A stretch of 64,000 nt of DNA, from positions 16,551,608 through 16,615,607 of the forward strand of contig CM033726.1 in the NCBI GenBank assembly GCA_019671005.1, given 5' to 3'. The position numbers and the translations under genes are program-made. The notes under the pieces are model-generated. The model worked only from the letters and a program-made list of their open reading frames with translations, was not told the DNA's origin and made no database searches. The DNA comes from Hibiscus mutabilis. Its lineage: Eukaryota > Streptophyta > Magnoliopsida > Malvales > Malvaceae. The first letter of the stretch is position 1, and the number at the start of each line of letters is the position of its first letter. This document shows, one piece after another, positions 1 to 11,907 of the stretch.

Positions 1-454
1 AATATAATTCTTTATTATAATTGTATTCCTACTAGAACTTCTCCTATCTTCTTGGAATTTAATTCTTCTTTAATCTTTGCATGGAAATCAAATTCCTTTG
101 GGTTTGGGCTTTGCTCCACGTCATCTTGGGCTTGTATAGTCATCAATTTCGACTACCATATCACCTTTGCTCTTGTCGACAATTGCCATGGCAACTGGCT
201 CGGCGTCTCCTTCATGCATTGCCCTGGCAACTAGCTTGGCATTGCTTTGGCAAGTGATCTTGCACATACACACACAAAGCACACCAAATCAACATCTTTT
301 CCACAAAAACTACCAAGTTATGTAATCAAGCTCAACGATGGAAGAAAACATGGATTAATGCAGGAATAGCTAATTATGCAACTAATATGAGTCTAAGTCT
401 AACAATAATATGAGTAAAAAGGGTAAGAAAAATAGTACTTTTGAACACTTATCA
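1..454 (-). mobile_element. Partial Athila-type LTR (5' end of the LTR)
   Basis: This stretch matches 50239-50693 and the corresponding part of 57673-59191 almost base for base, so it is the same LTR family. In minus orientation the LTR begins TGATAAGTG at 454 and runs left out of the window. The next bases (455 on) are not the purine tract and internal sequence that precede this LTR elsewhere. It is therefore either a solo LTR or the 5' LTR of an element lying to the left. It interrupts the chromovirus-type LTR at 455-1217. The part carrying the TATA box lies outside the window. Confidence 0.85.
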
Positions 455-1217
455 AATAGCCTCTGAAATTTTAATTCAATCCGATTTCCTGATATTCACT
501 AAATACTTCTACTATGATTTTACCTTTACCGAGATATCAGATCTATTTCGAAAATTCTATATTTCCATATTCGGAAAATAAATACTATTATCTCATAAAA
601 TCTTTCTTTCATAAGGACTTGAACTGAATTTTCGTAAATCAGTCTATTATTATGATAATTATAGAAAATCCTCCAAATGGTGAAATAACCGTTTTGTCCT
701 CAAAACCAATGAATCCATAATGTACCACATGTCATCATCCTTCATCCAATGGCCTAGATTTAATCTTGAGTTAGTAATTACCAACTTTGCCCTTATAATT
801 TTCCAAAATTACGATCTTGCCATTTTTCATCCAATGGCTCATATTTAACATGGAAAATCAACTTAAATCCAAGGGTTCATATTCTTCCAACACAAAGAAA
901 ATATCTTAGACATGTAAAATGATATAATTAACCTTGCCTTATCATCCTTCAAAATATCCTGGATATTCGATTCGATCCGATTATCCGAATATTTTTCTGA
1001 ACTTTATCGCTTTATAGCCATTAATACAAACTCCGTATGAAAAATCCAGGTAACACAAAAACGTTATTCTTGGGGGTAAACTATTCATTTACAGAGTTAA
1101 AATACACAACTTTTGAAATTAACACTTTGGTCCCTAAACTTTTCCAAAGTTTATACTTTAGCCACAAAACTTTCAAAATTTACATTTTGGTCACTAGCCA
1201 AAAATTGGGATATTACA
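455..1217 (-). mobile_element. Truncated chromovirus-type LTR
   Basis: Read on the minus strand from 1217, it starts TGTAATATCCC and continues with phrases such as 'gtgaccaaaatgtaa' and 'gggaccaaagtg'. These resemble the start of the LTRs at 14740 and 26596 without being the same family copy. It stops where the Athila LTR begins at 454, so only its first roughly 760 bases remain. No coding sequence is seen. Confidence 0.5.
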
Positions 1218-2128
1218 TTGCATGACATAAAGATGTTGATTCAAGTGGTTTACCCAACTTGAGATCTTTCATTATGGGTAAGAGGTGTCTCAAGAAGGAG
1301 GATACCAGCTCAGTAGTGCGACAGTGGTTCGATGTCAACCAAAGGGTTCAAGGTGACAGTTTACCAAATGAGGGTATAATTATCGAGTATATCCAGGTGG
1401 GCCTATAGCAAGATGACCTTTTGGGATTCGAAAGACGTATGGGATAGTCGGTCAGTCTTTCCAAGAACATCGCAATAAGAATGGATTCCTTAAGCTTCGA
1501 GCCAGTCAGCATTAGAAGAAGATATTCCAAATTTCGATCAAGACTGGAAGTTGCAGTTTAAAGTTATTCACACGTCTTTGTGATGCTAGCCGATTTATTC
1601 AAGACCTAGACCAATACAACACAATATATTTTTGACAGTTCAGGCGCAAAAAGGTAGCCAACATGTGGTGACATCAGCCACGGAAGCCGAAACACTTTAT
1701 TTCTTTTATGGTCCCGTGGTGGAAAAGACATCAAGGTTCTTTCGGCTACTCAGCCATTGAAGAGTTAGAAGTTATGGTCGAGACTTATTGGTGCCTCCTT
1801 TGCATCAAGAACCTTTTTTAAGCCAATGAGAGTTGCTCTACGGTGATCACTAATGGAATCAATGCCTTTATTTGCATACATCCGTGCATTTTATTTGTTC
1901 CATGCATTGCATAAAGCATATATCATGCATTAAGTGATTAAACAACAAGATTAATGTTGGGGGATTTTGTGACAGTAATTAAAGATTCTGCATTCATACT
2001 TTGCTCGACCCTGAAAAAACCAAATGGAAGGAAGTTTTGCTAGAGTGGAAAACAATTTAAGAGGAGTATTCATCTTAGAAAATAGAGAGAGCAAAGGGAG
2101 GACTTCGAGCCAGTACAGCTTCAGAAGC
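1218..2128 (+). other. Degraded 5' internal segment upstream of gag, no recognisable product
   Basis: Short open stretches occur in several plus frames (for example around 1280-1410), but they are broken and match no family I recognise. The last 400 bases are non-coding and contain repeated 'tgcat' words (1870-1935). By position it should be the leader and start of the Ogre-like element, but I see no convincing primer binding site. Confidence 0.35.
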
Positions 2129-3218
2129 ATGAATGACCTAGTGGCTAGGGTGGATAAGCTCGAGGAGCTTCAAAAACTTTGGTTGGGAATCATAGGGAGA
2201 TGATGGCATATATGAAGAAGTTCCAAGAGGAAACTATGGGGCAAATCAATGAATTGATGGGTATAATAGCCAAAGAAAAAGGTTTGGCAGAGGACTCATT
2301 CGTGCAAAAGGAGATCGAAAAACCAAGCACGAGCTGGGATTACGACTTTATGGCAGAGAGGACCTTCTCTAATAAATACCAAGCCATTGTCAACCAGTAT
2401 GAGGTAGTCCGTACTGTGTCTAGATGTCCCATCAAATTTGCGTTGGATAAGATCAAAAATTCTCTCTTAAAAATTTTGTCTTCGTCAACGGGCTGAAAAC
2501 CATCTCAGAAGCAATTTAAGAAAGAGGATTATGAGGATAAAAACACAGGCACCCACAAAGCCCCTAGGAAACTAATGATCTCAGCACCTCAGGCTGTATC
2601 CCAGAATGTGCAAGGCTCGAATAAAAAAGAGACTAGAGGTCCCAAAGAGGAAAGGAAGAAAAGGTCTTTCACCCCTCTACCAATTTCATACACGGAGTTG
2701 TACTCGCAACTACACCGGGATGATTTTGTTCGTCCCTACCATGTCACCCCTTTCAACCCACCTTTCCCAACATGGTATGACCCCAAGGCACATTGTGAGT
2801 ACCATGCTGGAGTAGCGGTACACACGATAGAGAATTTCCTAGCATTTAAGAAAGTGGTGCAAAGCATGATAAAAGCCGGAGTCTTGAAGTGTGAAGGACC
2901 TAACGTGGTGATTAATCCACTACCGAACCACGAAGGTCAAGGTGTGAATGTTCTTGAAGAGGTAGGTAAAAAGAGGGTGAAGGCAAATATGTCAGAAATC
3001 AGGTCCCTTTTAAGTTGGGTTTTCAAGCAGCTTTCTATGGCAGGTTTGATCAAGCATGGTACAAGAAATATACGAGACGGGCATGTAGTATTCTGTGAGT
3101 ACCATTAGAAGAAAGGGCATGAAATCCAGTGTTGTCTAGACTTCAAGCAGTTGGTTAAGGGAATGATGGACAACAAGGAAATTAAATTCTTCGAGAAACC
3201 TGAGGTTCAGGGTGAATG
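2129..3218 (+). pseudogene. Ogre/Tat-type gag remnant
   Basis: Gag forms the particle that packages retroelement RNA. An ATG at 2129 opens a coiled-coil-like stretch (LVARVDKLEELQ), followed by a frame shift into a second frame at 2179-2496. A third open stretch at 2575-3108 carries the most diagnostic part: FTPLPISYTELYSQL, then FNPPFPTWYDPKAHCEYHAG, then FLAFKKVVQSMIKAG and GPNVVINPLPNHEG. These blocks are typical of the C-terminal Gag of plant Ogre/Tat elements. A TAG at 3106-3108 sits where the frame clearly continues (KKGHEIQCCLDFKQLVKGMM) to 3218. At least two frame changes and a stop make it non-functional as read. Confidence 0.7.
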
Positions 3219-3692
3219 ACTAGTGTTGCGATGGGCGAGGATTTCTAGTGCATCCTATCCATGTTTTTAGGTCTTACCATTTTCTTGCTTGTTTTCTTTT
3301 ATATGTGTAATCAACTTTGCTACTCTTTGCCCGAAAGTAGCAATGATCTTTTTAAGAGTATATGTTATGTTTGCCTTTTTTATTTCAATGAAAATATGCA
3401 TCTTTTAAGTAAAAATATATGTATATTCTTTCTTACCCTCGTAGATTCCCGGATATCACGTGCATGATGTGGAATTGATTCTAATAAAAAGATCAATTGA
3501 ATGGTGTGATCACGATGAAGTATGATTTCCTGCTAAGCCCGCTCTGGTCGGTAAAGTGCGAGACGTAAGATTACTACTCCTTCGATAATGTTTGATGATA
3601 AGAAAATCTCATAGGAGAGACTGATGGAGTTGTTTAAACTTTAGAATTCCTTTAACATCAAAAAAAATCTATCAATAAATGAACAATTGGAA

Positions 3693-3880
3693 GAGCTGTG
3701 GGGAAGAACAAATCTAATAAGGAACTAGATTCCACTCGTTCAATACCCCAGCATCAGATATAAATCTCCAAAATCAACAAACAATCAAATAATTCTCAGA
3801 GCATCCTAATGGAGCTGTGGAGGAAGAACAAATCTAATAAGGAATTATACTCCACCTGTTCAATACCCTAGTGCCAGAGA
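3693..3880 (+). repeat. Two direct repeats, about 119 bp apart
   Basis: 'gagctgtgg(g/a)ggaagaac' followed by 'aaatctaataagga' starts at 3693 and again at 3812, and both copies continue with 'tccac-tgttcaatacc'. The copies lie in the non-coding part of the Ogre-like element. No open frame covers them. The rest of 3219-4439 holds nothing I recognise apart from a GA-rich run at 4285-4350. Confidence 0.6.
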
Positions 3881-4439
3881 TGACTCTTTGAAGGCACTGA
3901 TATGATATTAATTGCAATTGGAAGAATACACTTGTACTAAATTCTCATATTGATATTTTTAGCTCTCTATCTGTTAAGCTAATTCGAAAATCGTAAACAT
4001 ATTTTGGAGAAAAACAATGATAACTAGAAGAAGTAGTTTTCGAACAGATCAAGCAAATACCATAATTATGAGGATGAATCGAGCAATCTGGGAAGAATTT
4101 CACAGCTTTAAGTATCGCCACAACATTCAAAGGTAAGCTATTGATCACCGGAGGATTGGATCTAATACAATCTTACATTTGATATCGGGGGCATTCTATT
4201 CTTTTCCTGTTGATTTTGATTCTATACAAAATCCAAAAAAATCCTCTTTTGAAATGTTAATTGGCAAACTGACACATAGATGAAAATAAAGAAAAAAAAG
4301 AAAGAAAAAGAGAGAAAAAAATAATAGAAAAGAAAGAGAAGGAAAAGAGAGAGAAATGAATAGGAAGAATAGGGTTTCTTTGTATTGTTTCGAGAATAAA
4401 ATTTTAAATTCTGGGACAGAGACGTACATGATCGACCTA

Positions 4440-5480
4440 ACACCAATGACCTGTCAATGATCCAAAAAAGAATGATAGCAAGCCTAGGTATGCTACATGG
4501 TTCAAAGACTTGAAGTGAGTGTCTGTCATAATGCCTTAATTGATTCAGAAGAATGAAGATTGAATATTATTGAAGAAAAATCTTCTTCTTCATGGCTTCT
4601 AGGATAGAGTTTTAGGTCAAGGATGTATATGGTCGACCTAATACAAAACCCGTCAGTGATCCTGAAGAGAATAATAGCAAGATTTTTTGTGCTACACAGT
4701 TCAAGGATTCAAAATAAATATATGCCATAACATGTTGGTTGGATCAAAAAATGATGATTGGGTCTTATTGAAGCAACGAAAGTGTGGAGATTTTTGGGGG
4801 CATGTTTTCAGCCCGACATTGAGATAGAATGAAGATCGTACCGATGGGTCAAGGCAAAATAATAGTCAAACCCAAGAGCAAAGATCTAGAAGTGGAAGAA
4901 TGTGTCTTTATATGGCTTCAGGGATGAAGTTTTAGGTCTACATGGTCAACCTAGCATGAAAGAATAATTTGTCAGTAATTGTATTAAGAACAATAGCATG
5001 ATTTCATATGCTAGATGACTCAGAGATTCGTGGTAAATTTCTACCACAATGTGTCTTATGGCTCAAAATATTGAAGACTTGGGACCTTATTGAAAATAAG
5101 GAAATTTTGGGAGCTTGGGGGCACGTTTTTCACCCCAACGCTAAGATAGAAGAAGGCTCACTGTGGAGAGTCTTAGAAGAGGTAATAGTTGAGCCCAAGT
5201 TGAGTAAGGGCAATGTTATAAGAAGGGAAACAATAGATTATGTATGATCTGTGTAAGGCAACAATGACCTTTCAGAACGGAACAAAAAATTCAGTAAAGA
5301 CGGAAGAATACTTTGTTTGGTTCAAGAAATTAAAAATTGGGCATTATCGAATTACGAAAAGCTTTAAAATGTGGGGGGCATGATGCTCACCCCAATGTTG
5401 AGAATGAAGGAGACTTGTCATGAAGGGTCATTAAAGAGAAAATATTTAAGCCCGAGTGAAGTAAAGGCAACGATCCAGAG
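4440..5480 (+). repeat. Degenerate tandem repeat, unit about 260-320 bp
   Basis: The same series of phrases returns several times: 'gtcgacctaa', 'gtcagtgat', 'aataatagcaa', 'gaagattg..ttattgaag', and 'ggggcatgttttcagcccgacattgag'. The last phrase recurs as 'gggcacgtttttcaccccaacgctaag' and 'gggcatgatgctcaccccaatgttgag' near 4798, 5120 and 5375. Copies are strongly diverged. The array has no coding sense. The stretch 5481-5997 after it shows nothing I recognise. Confidence 0.55.
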
Positions 5481-5997
5481 TTGAACTTCAGGAAGTGACA
5501 GATTGTGTTTCGACCAATGCAAGCTAGCAACACCCTTTCAAGAAGGGACAAAAGATGAAGATTCCGCAAAGACAAAGGGCCCATGGGAGATAAGGGTGAC
5601 CGGCCAGAAAGCAAGAGTTTTTCCCCAACAATTTTAAAGATGATTCTACTCATACATCATTTATAGTTAGACGTCCTGAAGTTAGTTGCATGCTAACTCA
5701 TACCATCATAGCATTTTGTTATTTTAAACAGTTATTTGAAGGTTGAAAAAAATATTTGATCTACAGATTCAATAGAGGATAAGTAGATCTCAGTAAATAA
5801 TCAAGAGTCATTTGACTTACATGATTATAAGTTCTAAATGTCTTCCAATCCTCTGTTATTTGGGAGTGACAAGCATCATTTTATGTCAAGATGATCCGAA
5901 GTTATGGCTTTCAGTCAAGATGTTTTGGTGGTCTCTAAGTGAGACCTCTCTTTCTCTATGGTATTCCGGTAGTCTCAAATCGAGATGCCATTTCATC

Positions 5998-6690
5998 TTA
6001 AAACTTGGATTCCCCAGTTTTATCCCTTAAAACTCAGATTCCCTTGTTTTATACATTTTTTAAAAATGTTTTGCTTAAAACTCAGATTCCCTGGTTTTAT
6101 CCCTTCCTCAATGATGCTTTGCTAAAAACTCAAATTCCCCGGTTTTATCCCTTTCCCAAGGATATTTTCCTTAAAACTCAGATTCCCAGATTTTATCCCT
6201 TCCTCAAGGATGTTTTCTTAAAACTCGAATTCCCCGATTTCACCCCTACCTTAAGGATGTTTCCCTAAAACTCAGATTTCTCGATTTTATCCCTTCCTCA
6301 AGGATGCTTTTCTCAAAACTCAGATTCCCCGATTTTATCCCTTTCTCAAGGATGTTTTCTTAAAACTTGGATTCCTCAGTTTTATCCCTTTTCTAAAAAA
6401 TGTTTTGCTTAAAACTCGGATTCCCCAGTTTTATCCCTTCCTCAAGGATGTTTCCTTAAAACTCAGATTCCCCAATTTTATCTCTCCCTCAAGGATGTTT
6501 TTTCTTAAAACTCGAATTCCCCAGTTTTATCCCTTTCTCAAGGATTCTTTGCTGAAAACTTGGATTCCCCTGTTTTATCCATTCCTCAACGATGTTTTGC
6601 TTAAAACTTAGATTCCCCGATTTTGTCCCTTCCTAAAGGATGTTTTTTTCTCTCTTAAAACTCAAATCTTAATTTTGATCATGTCTTAAG
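5998..6690 (+). repeat. 48-bp tandem array, about 14 copies
   Basis: The unit reads approximately 'ttaaaactcagattcccc' plus 'gattttatcccttcctcaaggatgttttgc'. Because 48 is a multiple of three, the array stays open in places and encodes a 16-residue repeat of the form LKTQIPRFYPFLKDVF (for example 6005-6268 and 6405-6611). I read this as a by-product of the unit length, not as a gene. It lies in the 3' non-coding region of the Ogre-like element. A purine-rich stretch (6770-6845) follows. Confidence 0.9.
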
Positions 6691-6857
6691 GATTTTTTTC
6701 AAAACCGGTTTCTCAATTCAATCCTTTCATAAGAACGAGTTTTCATTCTTTAAATCTGACCTTTTCCAAGAAAAGAAGAAAAAAAGAAGAAAAAAATAAG
6801 AAAAAAAGAAAAAAGAAAAAAGAAGAAAAAATAGAAAAAGAGTGAAAACCCGACAAG

Positions 6858-8060
6858 GTCTTCAAGCGAGGAGTTTCAAACTCGCAGCTTCAGGATTTCA
6901 AGGTGGAAGGTTCTATATTGGAGGGACCGACATCTTCAAAGATTCCAGAGCGACGGAGACAGATACTCATAGCTCATAAATTTCAGGCGAGGAGTTTCAA
7001 ACTCGCAGCTTTAGGATTTCAAGGTGGAAGGTTCTGTATAGGAGGGACCGGCATTTTTAAAGATTTTAGAGTGAAGAAGTCAGATACTCATAGCTCATAT
7101 ATTTCAGGCGAGGAGTTTCAAACTTGAAGGTTTAGGATTTCAAGGTGGAAGGTTCTATATAGGAGGGACTGACATATTCAAAGATTTCAGAGCGAAGGAA
7201 GCAGATACTCATAGATTTCAGGCGATGAGTTTCAAACTCGCAACTTTAGGATTTCAAGGTGGAAGGTTCTGTATAAGAGAGACCGACATCTTCAAAGATT
7301 TCAGAGCAAAAGAGACAGATACTCATAGTTCATAGATTTTAGGTGAGGAGTTTCAAACTTGCAGCTTTAGGATTTCAAGGTGGAAGGTTCTATATAGGAG
7401 TGACCGACATCTTCAAAGATTTCAGAGCAAAGGAGGCAGATACTCATAGCTCATAGATTCCAGGCGAGGAATTTCAAACTCGCAGCTTCAGGATTTCAAG
7501 GTGGAAGGTTTTGTATAGGAAGGACCGACATCTTCCATAATTTCAGAGCGAAGGAGGAAGATACTCATAGCTCATAGATTTCAGGCGAGGAGTTTCAAAC
7601 TCCTAGCTTTAGGATTTTAAGGTGAAAGGTTCTATATAGGAGGGACCGGCATCTTCAAAGATTTCAGAGCAAAGAAGGCAAATACTCATAGCTCATAGAT
7701 TTCAAGCGAGGAGTTTTAAACTCGCAGCATCAAGATTTCGAGGTGAAAGGTTCTACATAGGAGGAACCCGTAGCTTCAAATATTTCAGAGCAAAGGGGGC
7801 AGATACTCATAGCTCATAGACTTCAAGTGAGGAGTTTTATATAGGAGAAACCCCGGATTCAGGATTTCGAGGTAAAAGGTTCTATATAGGAGGGACCCGT
7901 AGCTTCAAAGCTTCAGGGAGAAAGGTCCTATATAGGAGGGACCTGTAGCTCAAAGACTTCAAGGCGAGGAGTTTTATATAGGATAAACTCCTAGCTTCAG
8001 GATTTCAAGAAGATGAAGGGTGAACCGATCTATATAGGAGGAACTCGCAGCTCGAAATCT
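6858..8060 (+). repeat. About 120-bp tandem array, roughly 9-10 copies
   Basis: The phrase 'ggtggaaggttct' recurs near 6902, 7022, 7143, 7258, 7378, 7499, 7620 and 7741, giving a period of 115-121 bp. Each unit also contains 'gcgaggagtttcaaactcgcagctt' and 'agatactcatagctcat'. Units become shorter and more diverged after 7800. The array ends just before the polypurine tract, the position where Ogre/Tat elements often carry satellite-like repeats. Confidence 0.9.
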
Positions 8061-8120
8061 TCGGACAGAAAAGTCCGATAAAATTAGTGCTTATGGTCTT
8101 TGCTTTATTCTTGTTCTGCA

Positions 8121-8142
8121 AGAATAAGCAAAGAGGGGCAGT
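8121..8142 (+). promoter_or_regulatory. Polypurine tract before the Ogre-like 3' LTR
   Basis: The purine-rich run around 'caaagaggggcag' lies directly before TGTAATCAC, the start of the LTR. It is the expected primer site for plus-strand DNA synthesis and fixes the orientation of the element as plus. Confidence 0.7.
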
Positions 8143-11100
8143 TGTAATCACTAATTTTATCCGGGGTGTTAACTCATTTTTATTTTGGTGAAAATTTAAA
8201 ATAATGGGCTTTGATTATTACTACCTTTTTATATGTTATTAATTGATATCATATCTATTATTTATTAATGCAAAAATATTAATATTATTAATATACTTCA
8301 TTTGTTATTAGTATTACTATATTATACTATTAGTATTATTTCTTTATTACTACTATCTATTAAAAACCCAAAAATATTGTATATTTTTATGCTTATATGT
8401 TATCTTTATTTGAAAAAACACATAAAAATATTATTACTATTTGTTTTCGTTAGTATTATATATTACAATTATTATTATTTAGTATTAATTTGGTTTATTT
8501 TTATTTTCGTTTCATTATTATATTATTGTTACATTATTATACTATTATTATATTACATTATTATATAATTGTTAATATTATTAAACTAAATAGAAAAATA
8601 AAAATGTATAAGTACACATTTAATTAAATAAGAGCCCAAAATTTTATTTAATATCAGTCCATTTACAAACTTTAAAACCCAAGTCATACATATAATTACA
8701 TAGCCCGTTTAAAGCCCAATCTAAAAACCCTAATTGATCTGCCTTAATTCCCCATCTTCTTTTCTCTGCCAGCCACAATATGACTGTCAGATCAAGGCTG
8801 GATCCAATGGTCCAGATCAAGAACCAAGCGGAAACCCTAGCAGCCCTCATATTGTCTCAACGCTGTATGCATCATAGTCATTGGATTGGGGATCCATCAA
8901 ATGGCCCAAATGAAGCAGAGGTACCTTATGAAATTCCATACGTTACATGCGCGTCCGTTCAACAATTCCACGCGCGTCTCTTCAGTTACCATGATTACCT
9001 CTTCAGTTCTCGTGTTGCACTTACGCGCGACTGTTGGGATTCTACGTCGATCGAGAAAGACCACCAGCAACCATGGCAGCCTCTCTCTCTGGTCCCTTCC
9101 TTGCCTCGGCCGCAGCATCACATGCCAAGAAACACAAAAATAGTAAAGTCAGATATGCAAAACAGAGAGACAATGGCAGAAGAATACATCCAAATAACTT
9201 AAAAGTCAACCAATAGATTAATTTCCCTTTTTCTTTATATTGTAATAATCGGAGATATAAGGACCCCTAACAATTTTAACCCCATTCAGGGGGGATTTCT
9301 CAAAAAAAATCAATACACAAATTTTCCAGAGGTAGTTTCCAGTTCTCTTTGCATGCATAAAAAAAGAAAGCATGGAGCAGTAAGGTTGGAGATTTTTTTA
9401 CCCTTTCTGGTCGCTTCGCCTCATCGCCTTCCAACGCCGACGATGACAAGCCCCGATTTCCTTCAGGGAATCGAATACGGTGAGTCATTCGGGGTTGGTC
9501 GGAAAATCTTTTAAAAAAGAAAAAAGAGGCTCTTTTCCTTCTGTTTTGTTTTCGAAAAAGGTTTTATGTTCGTCTTTTCTTTGAAATGAGATGTGGATCT
9601 GAGTTTTCGGGTAAAAAAGGGGCGAAAAGAGCTTGATTTCCTCGTGCGGTTTCTGGGTTTATAAACCTTAATAGAGTAAAAAGAGCGAAATGAAAGGGGG
9701 GTTGGCTAGAGGAAAACGTTTTAGCCAAAAAAAATAAATTTTAGGCCGAAATGACCTTTTTATATCGCTTCATTTTTAAAAAAATAGCTTTTTACAATAT
9801 AAAACCTTTCGCCTTTTTTAATAGCTCTTTTAGCTATTCCGTGTCTTTAAACTACACACCCGATCCCTACAAATTTTTAGTCTTTCAATTTTGTCCCTAT
9901 TTCAGACCAGATTTTACTTTTTAAATGGGTTTATTACTATATGGCCATTCCGCGTTTTGAAAATCATCTTATAGGCCATTCCGTATTTTTTAATCAATCT
10001 CTAGGTCCCCGCATTTCTCACCCGATTTGCAATTTCACCCGCGTTTTGATTTTAATTCCAGTTTAAGATTGGTAAATACCCTTTCGATCCCTAAAATTTT
10101 ATTTTTGTTTTGATTTTGGTCCCGATTCCTGTGGTTAAATCCTGTGTTAGGCCCTGGTCTTTCGTTTTTGTTCCATTCTCGCCCCTATTTGCATTACATA
10201 TTTAATTTTTGCCTTGCATTTCATCTCTTTTAAATTCCAGTCCTTTTATCTCATGTTGGAAGGTTATTTTATTTCCTTTTATTCGAGTTTCGTGCTAATA
10301 TGTGTCTTTTTATTCGTATTTATTTTTCTTTATGTCTTGTTATATATTTTTCGTATATTATGTATACATGCCGTATGAAATGTGTATATGCGTTTATACG
10401 TTTTTATGTTATTATTTTGCTCACATAGTATAATTTTGTAATATATATATATATATATCACTTTGTATTTACTCATACGTACATATATTATGTATGCATG
10501 TTTTATAGTAATATATGGTCTTAAGGTACATATGTTCAAAATGTTTTTATATACAATATAGAGTTTATATATAATACATGTTATATTTTCATTTTTTATA
10601 TATAATATACATAGTTTCGATGTATATAAACATGTAGAGGGGCCACTGCCAAAACCCAAACTTTAGTATGTATATATTTTCCATATGCAACGTATATGAT
10701 ATATGGTGATCTATATATATATATGCTTATATTACATGCTTTATGTATATAGTATATAATGCATAGTTTGGAAATCATGTATTTTGTTGTTGCCGAGGTC
10801 TTTGTATATGTATATCGATGCGCATATATGTATGTATGTCTTTATATATATTCGACATATGGATCTAGTATTTTGTGTCTTGTTTCATGCTTTTGCCATG
10901 TTGTTATATGTTGCATTCAGATATTAAAATTTGTTAATGCGGTGCCTTGTTATTCGGGGGTAAACGTGGCCAGTATCAAAAGTAGTGATGGTAGTTTTGC
11001 AGTTTAATATTAACAAAGCGGTAATTATTTATTTTCTTTTTACGGTACTAATTTTTGGGCGGTGTGGGGTGCCAAAACTCTCTCATCCGTAACCGACTTC

Positions 11101-11317
11101 CGAACCGGCTTTCAAACGAATATCTAGTTTTTATGTTGTCCGGTCTACCTCAATGGCCGGTGGCGACTCTAAATTTTATTATTTTCAAAATACGGATGTT
11201 TTAAAGGACTTCCCCATTTTCCAAATATTTTCCCAAAAATCAAAAAAACCCAATTACTCATTTTTTTAGCGATCTCCTTGACTAAAAAACGAATTTTTAA
11301 AAAGATGGGTCGCTACA
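8143..11317 (+). mobile_element. 3' LTR of the Ogre/Tat-like element
   Basis: It starts TGTAATCACT after the polypurine tract and ends GGGTCGCTACA, giving TG...CA ends over about 3.2 kb. The phrase 'ggtggcgactctaa' near the end is typical of Ogre/Tat LTRs. The part at 8200-8630 is very AT-rich. A possible TATA-like sequence ('gagatataagg') lies near 9253, followed by a leader-like C-rich stretch. Open frames in this span (for example 8780-9202) show no family resemblance and are not annotated as genes. Confidence 0.65.
10440..10880. repeat. TA/CATA-rich low-complexity stretch inside the LTR
   Basis: Runs of alternating TA (10440-10458, 10713-10724) and many 'tatgtata' words make a low-complexity segment. 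It lies in the second half of the Ogre-like LTR and has no coding sense. Confidence 0.75.
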
Positions 11318-11841
11318 GGTGAGCACATCAACTACCTGTTCGTTTGCAGGAATTTCATTCACTTGAAGCTTTCCTAAGCAACTTGTCCACGCACAAAAAA
11401 TAAGTCTAACTCAACATGTTTAAACTTAGAATGCATTACTGGATTAGCAGATACAGCAACAGCACTGGTGTTGTCACACCACAGCACTGGTATCCCTTCT
11501 GGCTTGACGTGTAATTCATTTAACAATGATTGGAGCCAAATGATTTCAGTCGTGGCACACGTAACACTTCGATATTTAGCTTCTTCTGTAGATCGAGCAA
11601 CCACTTGCTGTTTACGTGAGCCCCACGAGATATGATTATCATAAAAATAAAAACAGTAATCTATTGTGGATCTTCTGTCATCAGAGTCATTTCCCCAATT
11701 TGCATCAGCAAAGCTTGTGATAGACAAACCAGAATGAGGAGAGAATTTCAAAGCATAGTCAACTGTTCCCTGCAAATTTCTAAGGATACATTTTACTGCT
11801 TGAAGATGCACATCATGAGGAGATTGCATAAATTGACACAC
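11318..11841 (-). pseudogene. Copia RNase H remnant
   Basis: RNase H removes the RNA template after reverse transcription. The motif series FADANWGNDSDDRRS, ISWGSRKQQVVARSTEEAKY, WLQSLLNELHV and LWCDNTSAVAVSANPVMH is the typical copia form and includes the acidic catalytic positions. A stop follows VRGQVA at 11374. The family continues in another frame (LQVNEIPANEQVVDVLT) down to 11318, where the Ogre-like LTR begins. Confidence 0.9.
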
Positions 11842-11907
11842 TTTGTTGACCGCAAATCCGATGTCTGGTCTAGTAATTACAATATATTATAAAGCTCCCA
11901 CAATGCT

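Larger units (their letters stand above)
1218..11317 (+). mobile_element. Gag-only Ogre/Tat-like Ty3/gypsy element, 5' LTR missing
   Basis: The element has a degraded 5' internal part, a Gag-like reading frame (2129-3218), a long non-coding stretch with three kinds of tandem repeat, a polypurine tract at 8121-8142 and a 3.2-kb LTR (8143-11317). I find no protease, reverse transcriptase, RNase H or integrase motif between gag and the LTR. Long tandem arrays between the coding region and the 3' LTR are a known habit of Ogre/Tat elements. The lack of pol suggests a non-autonomous TR-GAG-like derivative or a large internal deletion. The 5' LTR is absent: the left edge abuts another LTR fragment. 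The right edge abuts copia sequence, which suggests insertion into the copia. Confidence 0.65.

Noticed and set aside
6858..8060. CRISPR-like array
   Set aside because: Units are contiguous and similar along their whole length, with no unique spacers, and lie inside a plant retroelement.
8780..9202. 140-codon frame in the Ogre-like LTR
   Set aside because: No recognisable motif; it lies inside an LTR and overlaps equally long frames on both strands.
10330..10778. Overlapping minus-strand frames rich in Ile, Tyr and Lys
   Set aside because: They are produced by TA-rich simple sequence and have no protein features.
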